Position numbers and translations under genes: made by a program. From contig NZ_CP142435.1 of NCBI RefSeq assembly GCF_039830095.1, forward strand, positions 1,736,001 to 1,800,000: DNA of 64,000 bases, in the 5' to 3' direction. This document shows positions 19,826 through 28,354 of the stretch, piece by piece (within the stretch, counting starts at the first letter, position 1; every line of letters starts with the position of its first letter). The DNA is from Dolosigranulum savutiense (lineage in GTDB: Bacteria > Bacillota > Bacilli > Lactobacillales > Carnobacteriaceae_A). A model generated the notes under the pieces. The model was not told where the DNA came from. It searched no databases and saw only the letters and a program-made list of their open reading frames with translations.

Positions 19826-21291
19826 TGACGACTGAATACAAGACAATTGATCAATTACACGAATTGCTAGTAAGTGGCGAACTGACAGCAGTTGAATTAG
19901 TCGAGTCGCTATATGAGCGGGTACAAGAGGTTGATAAGAAAGTAGGGGCATTTTTAACACTGGATAAAGAAATTGCTCTAAAACAAGCACGCCGCATCGA
20001 TGAACAAGGCATTGACCCCAATAATCCATTATCGGGGATTCCTATCGGGATTAAAGATAACATTGTGACAAAAGAAGGAACAACTTCGGCAGCTTCTAAA
20101 ATGTTGGAAGGCTTCCAGTCAGTCTATGATGCCACAACTATTAAGAAGTTAAAAGAAGCGGGTATGATTTCATTCGGGAAATTAAATATGGATGAATTCG
20201 CAATGGGTGGATCAACGGAAAACTCAGCTTATCAATTAACGCGCAACCCGTGGAATCTTGATAAAGTACCAGGTGGATCATCGGGAGGTTCAGCAGCAGC
20301 AGTGGCAGCGGGATTGGTTCCAGCAGCATTGGGAACAGATACGGGTGGATCGATTCGGCAGCCGGCTGCATATAATGGTGTTGTTGGGTTGAAACCTACT
20401 TATGGACGCGTTTCGCGTTACGGCTTGATTGCATTTGGTTCAAGCTTGGATCAGATTGGGCCACTGACACGAACAGTTCGCGATAATGCTTTAGTCTTGA
20501 ACGCACTAAGTGGCTATGATGAGCAGGATTCTACATCCGCACCGCGCGAATCAGAAGATTTCACACGAAAAATTGGTGAGTCCATTAAAGGCAAAACAAT
20601 CGGTATTCCGAAAGAATTATTGAATCAATCGCACGCTAAGAACGATATTATTGATACAGTGAAAGCGGCAATTGAAGTATTTAAAGACTTAGGTGCTACT
20701 ATTAAAGAAGTTTCGCTTGAGCACGTCAAATATGGTGTTGCAGCTTACTATATTCTCTCTAGTTCAGAAGCCTCTAGTAACTTACAACGTTTCGACGGTA
20801 TTCACTATGGCTACCGCAATGATGACGCTGAATCATTGGAAGAGGTATACGTCAAGAGCCGTTCAGCAGGGTTTGGCGATGAAGTGAAGCGTCGTATCTT
20901 GCTAGGGACATTCTCACTCAGCAGTGGGTATTATGATGCCTACTTCGAAAAAGCAGCTAGAGCACGCACACTGATTATTGAAGACTTCAAGAAGGCTTTT
21001 AGTGATGTCGATGTGATTCTAACACCTGCATCATTGACAGAAGCATACACCATTGGGAAGCGGGTAAAAGATCCCGTTAAGATGTATAAAGCGGACGAAA
21101 TGACCGTTACTGTCAACTTAGCTGGTATTCCAGCGATGTCCATTCCATGTGGCTTTATTAATGAGATGCCGGTTGGATTGCAGTTAATCGGTAAGCATTT
21201 CGATGAAGCGACACTTTACCAATTCGCGGCCGCATTTGAAGCAACTACCGACTATCACCAGCAAATACCAACCTTTAAAGGGGGAGAATAA
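19825..21291 (+). CDS. gatA: Asp/Glu-tRNA amidotransferase subunit A (amidase)
   Basis: GatA releases ammonia from glutamine for use by GatB. The amidase-signature Ser-cisSer-Lys triad is visible as K77 (IGIKDN), S152 ([10 protein letters not shown]) and S176 ([10 protein letters not shown]). The spacings of 75 and 24 residues match the known staphylococcal enzyme. Length 488 residues is normal. It is coupled to gatC by a one-base overlap and separated from gatB by two bases. Confidence 0.97.
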   Translation: MTTEYKTIDQLHELLVSGELTAVELVESLYERVQEVDKKVGAFLTLDKEIALKQARRIDEQGIDPNNPLSGIPIGIKDNIVTKEGTTSAASKMLEGFQSVYDATTIKKLKEAGMISFGKLNMDEFAMGGSTENSAYQLTRNPWNLDKVPGGSSGGSAAAVAAGLVPAALGTDTGGSIRQPAAYNGVVGLKPTYGRVSRYGLIAFGSSLDQIGPLTRTVRDNALVLNALSGYDEQDSTSAPRESEDFTRKIGESIKGKTIGIPKELLNQSHAKNDIIDTVKAAIEVFKDLGATIKEVSLEHVKYGVAAYYILSSSEASSNLQRFDGIHYGYRNDDAESLEEVYVKSRSAGFGDEVKRRILLGTFSLSSGYYDAYFEKAARARTLIIEDFKKAFSDVDVILTPASLTEAYTIGKRVKDPVKMYKADEMTVTVNLAGIPAMSIPCGFINEMPVGLQLIGKHFDEATLYQFAAAFEATTDYHQQIPTFKGGE

Positions 21292-21293
21292 GT

Positions 21294-22727
21294 ATGAATT
21301 TTGAAACAATTATTGGATTAGAATGTCACGTCGAACTAAAAACGAACTCAAAAATGTTCTCACCCACACCAGCTGAATTTGGTGCTGAACCGAATGAGAA
21401 CACAAATGAAATTGACTGGGGCTATCCGGGTGTCTTGCCAAAAGTGAATAAACGGGCGATTGAGTTCGGGATGAAAGCCGCCTTAGCGCTTAATTGCGAT
21501 ATTACGAAAAACACGAAATTTGATCGTAAAAACTACTTCTACCCAGATAATCCAAAGGCATACCAAATCTCACAGTTTGACCGCCCGATCGGAGTAAATG
21601 GTTATATTGATATTGAAGTAGACGGTGAGAAAAAACGAATCCGTATCGAACGGGTGCACCTAGAAGAAGATGCCGGAAAAAATATGCACCGACCAGATGG
21701 GTATTCTTATGTTGACTTAAACCGTCAAGGCACACCGTTGATCGAGATTGTTTCCGAAGCAGATATCCGTTCACCCGAAGAAGCACAAGCCTATCTTGAA
21801 AAATTAAAACAAATTATTCAATATACGGGTGTATCCGATGTGAAGATGGAAGAAGGATCCATGCGAGCGGACGCGAATATTTCCTTGCGACCATTTGGCC
21901 AAGAAAAATTCGGCGTGAAAACAGAACTTAAAAACTTAAACTCATTTAATAACGTGCGCAAAGGGTTAACTTATGAAGTGGCGCGACAAGAAAAAGAACT
22001 CTTAGCGGGTAAAGAATTATTGCAAGAAACACGTCGCTTTGATGAACATACTGGCAAAACAGTTCTTATGCGAGTGAAAGAAGGGGCGGCAGACTACCGT
22101 TACTTCCCTGAACCCGACTTACCACGCTTAATTATCGAACAAGACTGGATTGACCGCGTAAGAGATAGCTTACCGGAACTAGCGGACGAGCGGGTGAAGC
22201 GTTACGTCAATGAGCTAGGTATCTCTAACTACGATGCTGAAACGTTGACGGCTAGCGTTGAGATGTCTGACTTCTTCGATGCGACGGTTGTAGCCGGAGC
22301 GGATGCTAAGCAAGCTGTTAACTGGTTAATGGGAGACATATTAGCTTACTTGAACAAAGAACAAGTTGAACTAGCTGATACGGAGTTGACGCCAGGCGCA
22401 TTAGCTGAGATGATTCAATTAATTGAAGATGGCACCATATCATCCAAAATTGGTAAAAAAGTTTACCTGGAATTGATCAAAGAAGGTAGCGATAATGTTA
22501 ATGCCTTAGTGGAAGAAAAAGGATGGGTTCAGTTATCAGATCCGGCGAAATTAACACCAATTATTGAAGAAATCTTAGATAATAACCAACAATCTGTGGA
22601 TGATTTCAAAGATGGAAAAGATCGAGCAAAAGGCTTCTTAGTCGGACAAATTATGAAAGAAACACGTGGAAAAGCAAACCCACAAGTAGTCCAAAAACTA
22701 TTAGCAGAAGCTTTAGCTAACCGCTAA
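21294..22727 (+). CDS. gatB: Asp/Glu-tRNA amidotransferase subunit B
   Basis: GatB binds the misacylated tRNA, activates the side-chain carboxylate with ATP, and accepts ammonia from GatA. The start [22 protein letters not shown], the central [12 protein letters not shown] and [15 protein letters not shown], and the C-terminal YqeY-like helical tail ([16 protein letters not shown]) are all typical. 477 residues. GGGGGAGAA precedes the ATG. Last gene of the gatCAB block; dgkB follows after 40 bases. Confidence 0.97.
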   Translation: MNFETIIGLECHVELKTNSKMFSPTPAEFGAEPNENTNEIDWGYPGVLPKVNKRAIEFGMKAALALNCDITKNTKFDRKNYFYPDNPKAYQISQFDRPIGVNGYIDIEVDGEKKRIRIERVHLEEDAGKNMHRPDGYSYVDLNRQGTPLIEIVSEADIRSPEEAQAYLEKLKQIIQYTGVSDVKMEEGSMRADANISLRPFGQEKFGVKTELKNLNSFNNVRKGLTYEVARQEKELLAGKELLQETRRFDEHTGKTVLMRVKEGAADYRYFPEPDLPRLIIEQDWIDRVRDSLPELADERVKRYVNELGISNYDAETLTASVEMSDFFDATVVAGADAKQAVNWLMGDILAYLNKEQVELADTELTPGALAEMIQLIEDGTISSKIGKKVYLELIKEGSDNVNALVEEKGWVQLSDPAKLTPIIEEILDNNQQSVDDFKDGKDRAKGFLVGQIMKETRGKANPQVVQKLLAEALANR

Positions 22728-22767
22728 GTCGCTGATTGGCTGAAATAATGAGAGGAGAGGAATTCGT

Positions 22768-23736
22768 GTGAGACCACGTGCCCGTTTAATTTATAATCCG
22801 ACATCCGGGCGAGAAGTTGTTGTAAAAAACTTACCGGATATTTTACACGTGTATGAAGAAGCTGGTTATGAGACAAGTACCTTTAGGACAACTCCTGAGC
22901 CCTTATCTGCTATGCATGAAGCACAGCGATGTGGGGAAGACGGATTCGATTTGATTATTGCAGCGGGCGGTGATGGGACGGTCAATGAAGTCATTAATGG
23001 CTTAGTAAAACTTCCTAAACGGCCAAAAGTAGCTGTTTTGCCGGCCGGGACCACGAATGACTATGCTCGCGCACTTGGGGTGAATCGGAACGATTTAGTG
23101 GAAGCAGCCCGAATAATTGATCTTAACCGAACTGTTTTAATGGATATTGGGAAGATTAATTTACGTGATCGCGATACATCAGAAGTCAGACAAACGTACT
23201 TTGCCAACATTGGAGCAGTTGGATCGCTGACAGAACTAACGTATGATGTCCCAAGTCAATTGAAGACGATGTTCGGACCGCTTGCGTACTTTGCGAAAGG
23301 AGTGGAACTGTTGCCTAAGTTAGGCGGCGTTCCTCTCCATATTAACTACGATCAAGGAGAATATCACGGGAATGCAACGATTGTCTTTGTATCATTGACC
23401 AATTCGGTTGGCGGCTTTGAAAAAATTGCGCCAGATACGATTATGGGAGATGGGATGTTTACGTTAATTGTGGTCAAGACAAGCAATATGAATGAGCTTA
23501 TCCGTTTATCCAGACGTTTGATCAAAAATGGTGATCATATTGAGAGCGATCAGTTAATTTATACTAAAACCAAACAAGTGAGCATTCAGATTGATAATGA
23601 TGAAGAATTACTCATTAACGTTGATGGGGAACTAGGTGGGAAAGCACCGGCTACTTTTGATAATTTAAAGCAACATCTTGAATTCGTTGCCGATATCGAT
23701 CGCATGGTTAGCGACATAAATGACGTGTCTGACTAA
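22768..23736 (+). CDS. dgkB: Diacylglycerol kinase (DgkB type)
   Basis: This soluble lipid kinase returns diacylglycerol, released during lipoteichoic acid synthesis, to phosphatidic acid. The nucleotide-binding GGDGT lies at residues 67-71, followed by LPAGTTNDYARALG and the conserved FANIGAVGSLTELTYDVPSQLK. The metal-site segment near the C-terminus is LLINVDGELGG. Length 322 residues fits DgkB. Start codon is GTG, preceded by GAGAGGAG. In many Firmicutes dgkB sits between gatB and rlmCD exactly as here. Confidence 0.95.
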   Translation: MRPRARLIYNPTSGREVVVKNLPDILHVYEEAGYETSTFRTTPEPLSAMHEAQRCGEDGFDLIIAAGGDGTVNEVINGLVKLPKRPKVAVLPAGTTNDYARALGVNRNDLVEAARIIDLNRTVLMDIGKINLRDRDTSEVRQTYFANIGAVGSLTELTYDVPSQLKTMFGPLAYFAKGVELLPKLGGVPLHINYDQGEYHGNATIVFVSLTNSVGGFEKIAPDTIMGDGMFTLIVVKTSNMNELIRLSRRLIKNGDHIESDQLIYTKTKQVSIQIDNDEELLINVDGELGGKAPATFDNLKQHLEFVADIDRMVSDINDVSD

Positions 23737-23796
23737 TCTGGTTTACAATCTTATTAGAGTAGTCAATTGATGTGTTTAGTAAAGAAAGGTGAGTGG

Positions 23797-25176
23797 ATGG
23801 CAGCTAAACGAACTATTCCAGTAGAAAAAAATCAACACTATACAGCGCGTATTGAAGATTATACCCATAAAGGTTGGGGTGTTGCTAAAATAGAGGGCTA
23901 TCCAATCTTTATTGAAGGTGCATTGATCAGGGAAGTCGTTAATTTTCGGATCATATCGACCGGAAAATCTTTTAGTCGTGGGGAAGTACAGGAGATTATT
24001 GAAGAAAGTCCACATCGAGTGCCTATTATTGGTCAAGCATATGCCGAGAGTGGCACGATGGATTTGCAGCACATGAATTACGAGGAACAATTACGATTCA
24101 AGACAGATCAAGTCAAACAAGCAATCTCCCGTATTGCAAAGCTGGATTCTGTCAAAGTGCATGATATCATTGGGATGAATTTTCCATATGAATATCGTAA
24201 TAAAGCTCAAGTTCCTGTTCGTGAACGGGAGGATGGGCGACTGTATAGTGGATTCTTCAAGCAACAAAGTCATGAAGTTGTTTCCATTGAGAACTTCATT
24301 ATTCAAGATCCGGTTATTGACGAAGCAATAACAGAAGTTCGCCAAATCTTGGAGAAACATGGCTTGAGTGGATATGATCCAGCGACGAATACAGGCGATG
24401 TGCGACATATCATGATTCGCCGAGGCCATTATACGCGCGAGATGATGGTTGTTATTGTTCTAAATCGGACAACCTTCCCTGACCAAGACACAATTGTATC
24501 AGAGATCGTCCATTCGCTTCCCAATGTCGTCAGTATTATCTTCAACGTGAATACGAAAAAAACAAACTTAGTTCTTGGGGAACAATCAACTGTTCTTTTT
24601 GGAGAAGATATTTATCGTGATAAGTTATTAGGATTTACGTTTAATATCTCACACCGTTCATTCTTCCAAGTGAACACACTTCAGACTGAAAAATTGTATG
24701 AGCAGGCCTTGGACTATGCAGCTATATCACGCAATGATGTTGTGATTGATGCGTATTGTGGGATTGGAACATTAACGCTTGCGCTAGCAAAAAAAGCCCA
24801 AAAAGTGTATGGGATTGAAATGATTGAAGCCGCTGTTACGGACGCGCGCAAAAATGCCGCGTTGAATCACGTGGAACGCACCGAATTTATCACAAGTGAT
24901 GCTAGTCAGTGGATGGCGCAATTCGTGAGCGATGAGAATAAAGCAAACATTATTGTAGTGGATCCACCACGAAAAGGGTTAACCGAAGATTTTATAAACA
25001 AAGCTGTTGCAGTTGAACCACGACGCATGGTCTATATTAGTTGCAATCCGGCTACTTTGGCCCGTGATTTGAAGTTATTTGACGAACTTGGCTACACTGC
25101 AAGAGAAATCCAGCCGGTCGATATGTTCCCACAAACGTATCACGTGGAGGCCATAGCGTTGATACAAAAGATGTAA
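23797..25176 (+). CDS. rlmCD: 23S rRNA (uracil-C5)-methyltransferase RlmCD; integration target
   Basis: The enzyme (formerly RumA) methylates uridines of 23S rRNA using SAM. A TRAM domain opens the protein (YTARIEDYTHKGWGVAKIEGYPIFIEGAL). The Rossmann methyltransferase part has VIDAYCGIGTLTLALA, VVDPPRKGL and the catalytic C416 in VYISCNPATLARDL. The N-terminal iron-sulphur cysteines of Gram-negative RlmD are absent, as in Gram-positive homologues. I start at the ATG after AAAGGTGAG, ten codons inside the open frame. The C-terminus reads VDMFPQTYHVEAIALIQKM. The corresponding DNA (25120-25176) is imitated by several remnants further downstream, and the 3' end of this gene is a known insertion hotspot for streptococcal mobile elements. 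Confidence 0.95.
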   Translation: MAAKRTIPVEKNQHYTARIEDYTHKGWGVAKIEGYPIFIEGALIREVVNFRIISTGKSFSRGEVQEIIEESPHRVPIIGQAYAESGTMDLQHMNYEEQLRFKTDQVKQAISRIAKLDSVKVHDIIGMNFPYEYRNKAQVPVREREDGRLYSGFFKQQSHEVVSIENFIIQDPVIDEAITEVRQILEKHGLSGYDPATNTGDVRHIMIRRGHYTREMMVVIVLNRTTFPDQDTIVSEIVHSLPNVVSIIFNVNTKKTNLVLGEQSTVLFGEDIYRDKLLGFTFNISHRSFFQVNTLQTEKLYEQALDYAAISRNDVVIDAYCGIGTLTLALAKKAQKVYGIEMIEAAVTDARKNAALNHVERTEFITSDASQWMAQFVSDENKANIIVVDPPRKGLTEDFINKAVAVEPRRMVYISCNPATLARDLKLFDELGYTAREIQPVDMFPQTYHVEAIALIQKM

Positions 25177-25344
25177 ATTTAGAAATCCTGCATTTCAAGC
25201 AGTTTTATAAGCATTTTGTCTTTGAAAAAGATGAAGAAGGATACGTCAAAAAGACTCAAAAAAACTATATGGACGTAAGAGTAGTTTTGAGACTAGTATG
25301 AGGAAACACAAAAAATATAATTAACTCATTTTGTACTTTCTATA

Positions 25345-25373
25345 AGAGTAGCTTAAAAGGCTGCTCTTTTTTT
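25345..25373 (+). terminator. Terminator upstream of, and target for, the group II intron
   Basis: AGAGTAGC pairs with GCTGCTCT around a seven-base loop and is followed by a T-run. The intron begins four bases later, the usual site preference of class C introns. The bases between rlmCD and this hairpin contain no recognisable gene. Confidence 0.85.
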
Positions 25374-25376
25374 ATT

Positions 25377-27236
25377 GTGCGCCCGGCATGGGCGACAACT
25401 TGGTGGTGAAAGTCCACTATAAGCCTTTACAGTAGGAATTATTAGCCAAAGGCAAGGGTGTCCATCGTGAGGTGGAATCTGAAGGAAGCCAGAGGCAAAC
25501 ACCTGCACTGACGAACAGAAATCTCATAAAGAAGGCCGGATAGGTGTGGATAAGCTTGCAATACAAAGTGAAGTCCAATACTGTACGAGCACCGTCAGGT
25601 AAATGAGGCAGTGACATGGGTGGAAGGTTGCCGCTCTTACCCGGGGAGGTCTGTCTAGCGGGAAACTGTAGCAATAGCGAATAGACAGAAGTCAGCCGAC
25701 GTCATAGTAGTGTGCATCGCGCATGAAGGACAGAACAATATCAATACAGAGTAAAGATTGGAGGTTAGGAGTTACGATTACAACAGAAAACAGCGAGAGC
25801 TGGCAATCCAATGAGTCAAGTAGGTGGAACTGAAAACGACAAGATATGGATGTGTTGAGTATACTCCTAGGAAGAAATGACAGAAATGTATCATAAGTCT
25901 TCATCGTTGATGAAGCAAGTTGTAACAAAAGAGAATTTAATACTAGCAGCCGGAAAAGTTCGAAAGAATAATGGAGCTCCTGGTATTGATGGTATGACTG
26001 TTCAAGAAGTTGAGCACCATATCAGAGAATATTATCCATATATCAGAAAGAAGTTACTCAATGGAACGTATCAACCACAACCAGTGAGACGAGTGGAAAT
26101 TCCAAAAGGTAATGGGAAAACACGGAAGCTGGGCATACCAGTAGCACGTGATCGAGTAATCCAAATGGCTATTAAACAGATAATTGAGCCTATAATAGAT
26201 AAACACTTTTCTAATAGTAGTCATGGATTTCGACCAGGAAAAGGAACAGAAACTGCTCGGAAACAATGCGTAGAATATTACGAATCTGGCTTAAAATATG
26301 TGGTAGATTGTGATTTGAAGCAATGCTTTGATACACTTAATCATGATAAGATGATGTATCACGTGGAACAATTTGTTCAAGATAAAGCTATCTTAAAATT
26401 CATACGTAAATCATTGAGATGTGGCACCATTGAACTATCTGGCGAATTTACGGATAGTGAAACTGGTGCACCACAAGGTGGTGTGATATCACCATTGCTG
26501 TGTAATATCTATCTGAATGAGTTAGATAAAGAGCTTGAACGACGCGGACATAAATTTGTGCGATATGCGGATGATTTTATAATCTTTAAATCATCAAAAC
26601 GAGCATGCGAACGAATCCTGAAGAGTATAACTCAATTCATTGAAAAAGACTTGAAACTTCAAGTCAATCAAGAAAAGAGCAAGACAGGAAGTCCGACTCA
26701 GTTAAAGTTCTTGAGCTATCTAATCCACAACAACTTCGGCAATTGTCGATTCCGACCGACGGACGAAGCGAAAGCAAAATTCAAGAAAAAACTTAAGAGA
26801 TTAACCAAACGCAATCGACCAGGAATATTTGCGGAGATTGTGAAAGAGATCAACCAAGTGACTCAAGGCTGGATTAATTACTTTGGGTTAGGTTTTGTTA
26901 AAAGCTTCGTGAGAAGGACTGAAGAGTGGTTGCGAAGGCGACTTAGACAGCTTATATTGAAACGTTGGAAGAAATGCTCAACCAAGATTAAGATGCTTCA
27001 GAAATATGGACTAACAGAAGATGAGGCAAAACGAATTGCCTTCTCTCGGAAAGCCTATTGGCATCTATCTCAAACATATGAAGTCAATAAGGCAATTACA
27101 ACAAAGAGACTCCTAAAATCATTAACCACCATAGCGGAGTCTGCTTATGCAAGGTATTGAACCGCCGTATACGGATCCGTACGTACGGTGGTGTGAGAGG
27201 TCGACTAGTCAATTAATGGCTAGTCTCCTACTCGAT
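25377..27236 (+). mobile_element. Group II intron, bacterial class C
   Basis: The 5' end GTGCGCCCGGCATGGGCGA matches the consensus start of class C introns. The 500 bases before the reverse transcriptase are the structured domains I-III and hold no other gene. After the ORF, domain V is visible as a hairpin around CCGTATACGG and CCGTACGTACGG, then the domain VI stem GACTAGTC...GGCTAGTC, then CTCCTACTCGAT, a typical 3' end. It sits just after a terminator hairpin, as this class does. Ends are given to within a base or two. Confidence 0.85.
25877..27160 (+). CDS. ltrA: Group II intron-encoded reverse transcriptase/maturase
   Basis: The 427-residue protein helps its host intron splice and retrotranspose. 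The reverse transcriptase domain covers about residues 25-300, with GAPGIDG, IPKGNGKTRKLGIP, GFRPGKGTETA, GAPQGGVISPLLCNIYLNELD and the catalytic YADD at 230-233. The maturase X domain follows (TQGWINYFG, then RRLRQLILKRWKK). No HNH endonuclease domain is present, as expected for class C. Start is at 25877 or 25886; AGGAAG lies just before the first. The reading frame is intact, so the intron may be active. Confidence 0.93.
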   Translation: MTEMYHKSSSLMKQVVTKENLILAAGKVRKNNGAPGIDGMTVQEVEHHIREYYPYIRKKLLNGTYQPQPVRRVEIPKGNGKTRKLGIPVARDRVIQMAIKQIIEPIIDKHFSNSSHGFRPGKGTETARKQCVEYYESGLKYVVDCDLKQCFDTLNHDKMMYHVEQFVQDKAILKFIRKSLRCGTIELSGEFTDSETGAPQGGVISPLLCNIYLNELDKELERRGHKFVRYADDFIIFKSSKRACERILKSITQFIEKDLKLQVNQEKSKTGSPTQLKFLSYLIHNNFGNCRFRPTDEAKAKFKKKLKRLTKRNRPGIFAEIVKEINQVTQGWINYFGLGFVKSFVRRTEEWLRRRLRQLILKRWKKCSTKIKMLQKYGLTEDEAKRIAFSRKAYWHLSQTYEVNKAITTKRLLKSLTTIAESAYARY

Positions 27237-27306
27237 TTTACATGATTTATACATGTGATATTATCAAAAATGTTGTTTATAAGGTTATTGATAAGGAGTT
27301 GACCAC

Positions 27307-27470
27307 ATGAGTGATGTAATAAGCTGTTAGATGAAGCTATTAAAGAAACCGAAAACTTGTACGGAGGTGAAGTCTTTATTTTTAAGGATTTGTTTAAAGG
27401 ATATGTATGGAACAGGATACCGAGAAAGGATGGTACTAATGTCTTAGTAGATGTTTTTGAGATATTTTAA
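27307..27470 (+). pseudogene. Frameshifted DUF1413-like small gene
   Basis: An ATG (27307) with AAGGAG eight bases upstream opens a frame that stops after seven codons. In the next frame the sequence from 27324 to the TAA at 27468 reads LLDEAIKETENLYGG, then FIFKDLFKGYVWNRIPR and DGTNVLVDVFEIF. This resembles DUF1413 proteins, small single-domain proteins often found on plasmids and mobile elements. A single missing or extra base near 27318 explains the break. The parent function is not known. Assignment to DUF1413 is from memory of the KDLFKGYxWNRIPR motif. Confidence 0.6.
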
Positions 27471-27509
27471 ATAATATAAAAAACACTTGAATAAATGCTC
27501 ATATAACTA

Positions 27510-27538
27510 TTGACACAAGAGAAAAACAATAATATAAT
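27510..27538 (+). promoter_or_regulatory. Consensus promoter of the cad operon
   Basis: TTGACA (27510-27515) and TATAAT (27533-27538) are separated by exactly 17 bases. It is the strongest promoter in the island and lies just upstream of the cadC-type repressor. Confidence 0.88.
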
Positions 27539-27552
27539 AAATATACAACGTA

Positions 27553-27574
27553 TGAATGCTTGTTCAAGTATTCA
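27553..27574 (+). promoter_or_regulatory. Probable CadC operator
   Basis: TGAATGCTTG and CAAGTATTCA form an inverted repeat of ten bases per arm (one mismatch) around TT, directly downstream of the -10 box. ArsR/SmtB repressors of the CadC group bind such AT-rich imperfect palindromes overlapping the transcription start. Position and symmetry support autoregulation; binding is inferred. Confidence 0.7.
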
Positions 27575-27603
27575 GATGAAATGATTTAAAAAGAGGTGAT
27601 AAT

Positions 27604-27972
27604 ATGACTAAAAAATTTAATTCAATTGAAAGATGTGACTGCAATGTAATTCATGAGAATATTGTAAATCAAGTTAGAGATAAAATGCCTCAAGAAGAAA
27701 GCCTTTATGATCTAGCAGAATTATTTAAAGTATTTGGAGATTCAACACGAATCAGGATATTATGGGCTTTACATGAAGCTGAAATGTGTGTTTGTGATAT
27801 CGCTGTATTACTTAACATGACACAATCAGCAATTTCCCATCAGCTGAGAGTCTTAAAACAAGCTAATTTAGTGAAAAACAGAAAAGAAGGCAAAGTAGTA
27901 TATTATTCATTAGTTGATGATCATGTAAGAGAAATATTTGACCAAGGTCTAATTCATATCAACGAGAAGTAG
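27604..27972 (+). CDS. cadC: CadC-type metal-sensing repressor (ArsR/SmtB family)
   Basis: The 122-residue winged-helix repressor senses Cd(II), Pb(II) or Zn(II) and releases its operator. The alpha3N site is visible as C11, C13, C62 and C64. The alpha5 site is D105, H107, H118 and E121; the spacings 2, 11 and 3 and the offset from C64 match staphylococcal CadC exactly. The N-terminal cysteines are arranged as CDC rather than CxxxC. The recognition helix is MTQSAISHQLRVLKQANLV. AGAGGTGAT precedes the ATG. It is first in a set with a small HMA protein and a P-type ATPase and lies behind a consensus promoter with a palindromic operator. Confidence 0.92.
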   Translation: MTKKFNSIERCDCNVIHENIVNQVRDKMPQEESLYDLAELFKVFGDSTRIRILWALHEAEMCVCDIAVLLNMTQSAISHQLRVLKQANLVKNRKEGKVVYYSLVDDHVREIFDQGLIHINEK

Positions 27973-28117
27973 TAATGCGGTAGAATAGAATATTTTTTGA
28001 AGATATTTGGGCATATATTTAAGTCTTCATTTCAAATGAGCAATGCTTCAAGAAAATTTGAAAAAGACTTATAGTATTCAAAATAAAATTACAAATAACA
28101 TTTAGAAGGATTTAATA

Positions 28118-28339
28118 ATGAAAAAGAAATTTATACTTGAAGGTTTAGATTGTGCAAATTGCGCGGCAAAAATGGAAAAGGCTATTAATGAGCTTGATGG
28201 AGTGAAAGAAGCTACTGTTAACTTTATGACCACAAAACTCGTTATTGATGGTGAGGATGAAAAAATGCCAACAATAATAGCAGAGGCCGAAAAAATAGTT
28301 AAAAAAATCGAACCCGATACAACTATGAAAAAGGCTTAA
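28118..28339 (+). CDS. Small heavy-metal-associated (HMA) domain protein
   Basis: A 73-residue protein with the ferredoxin-like HMA fold and the metal-binding LDCANCAAKMEKAI motif (C13 and C16 by position). In most CadA pumps this domain is fused at the N-terminus. Here it is a separate gene 15 bases before the ATPase, which lacks the domain. It probably delivers or senses Cd/Zn for that pump. AGAAGGAT lies upstream. The DCANCA form is the one usually seen in Cd/Zn pumps rather than in copper chaperones. Confidence 0.88.
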   Translation: MKKKFILEGLDCANCAAKMEKAINELDGVKEATVNFMTTKLVIDGEDEKMPTIIAEAEKIVKKIEPDTTMKKA

Positions 28340-28354
28340 AGGAGGCTATTTAGT

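Noticed and set aside
25177-25344. Frame after rlmCD reading FEKDEEGYVKKTQKNYMDVRVVLRLV as a sixth RlmCD-like remnant
   Set aside because: The end NYMDVRVVLRLV is only loosely similar and lacks the HVE motif; the rest matches nothing that I recognise.
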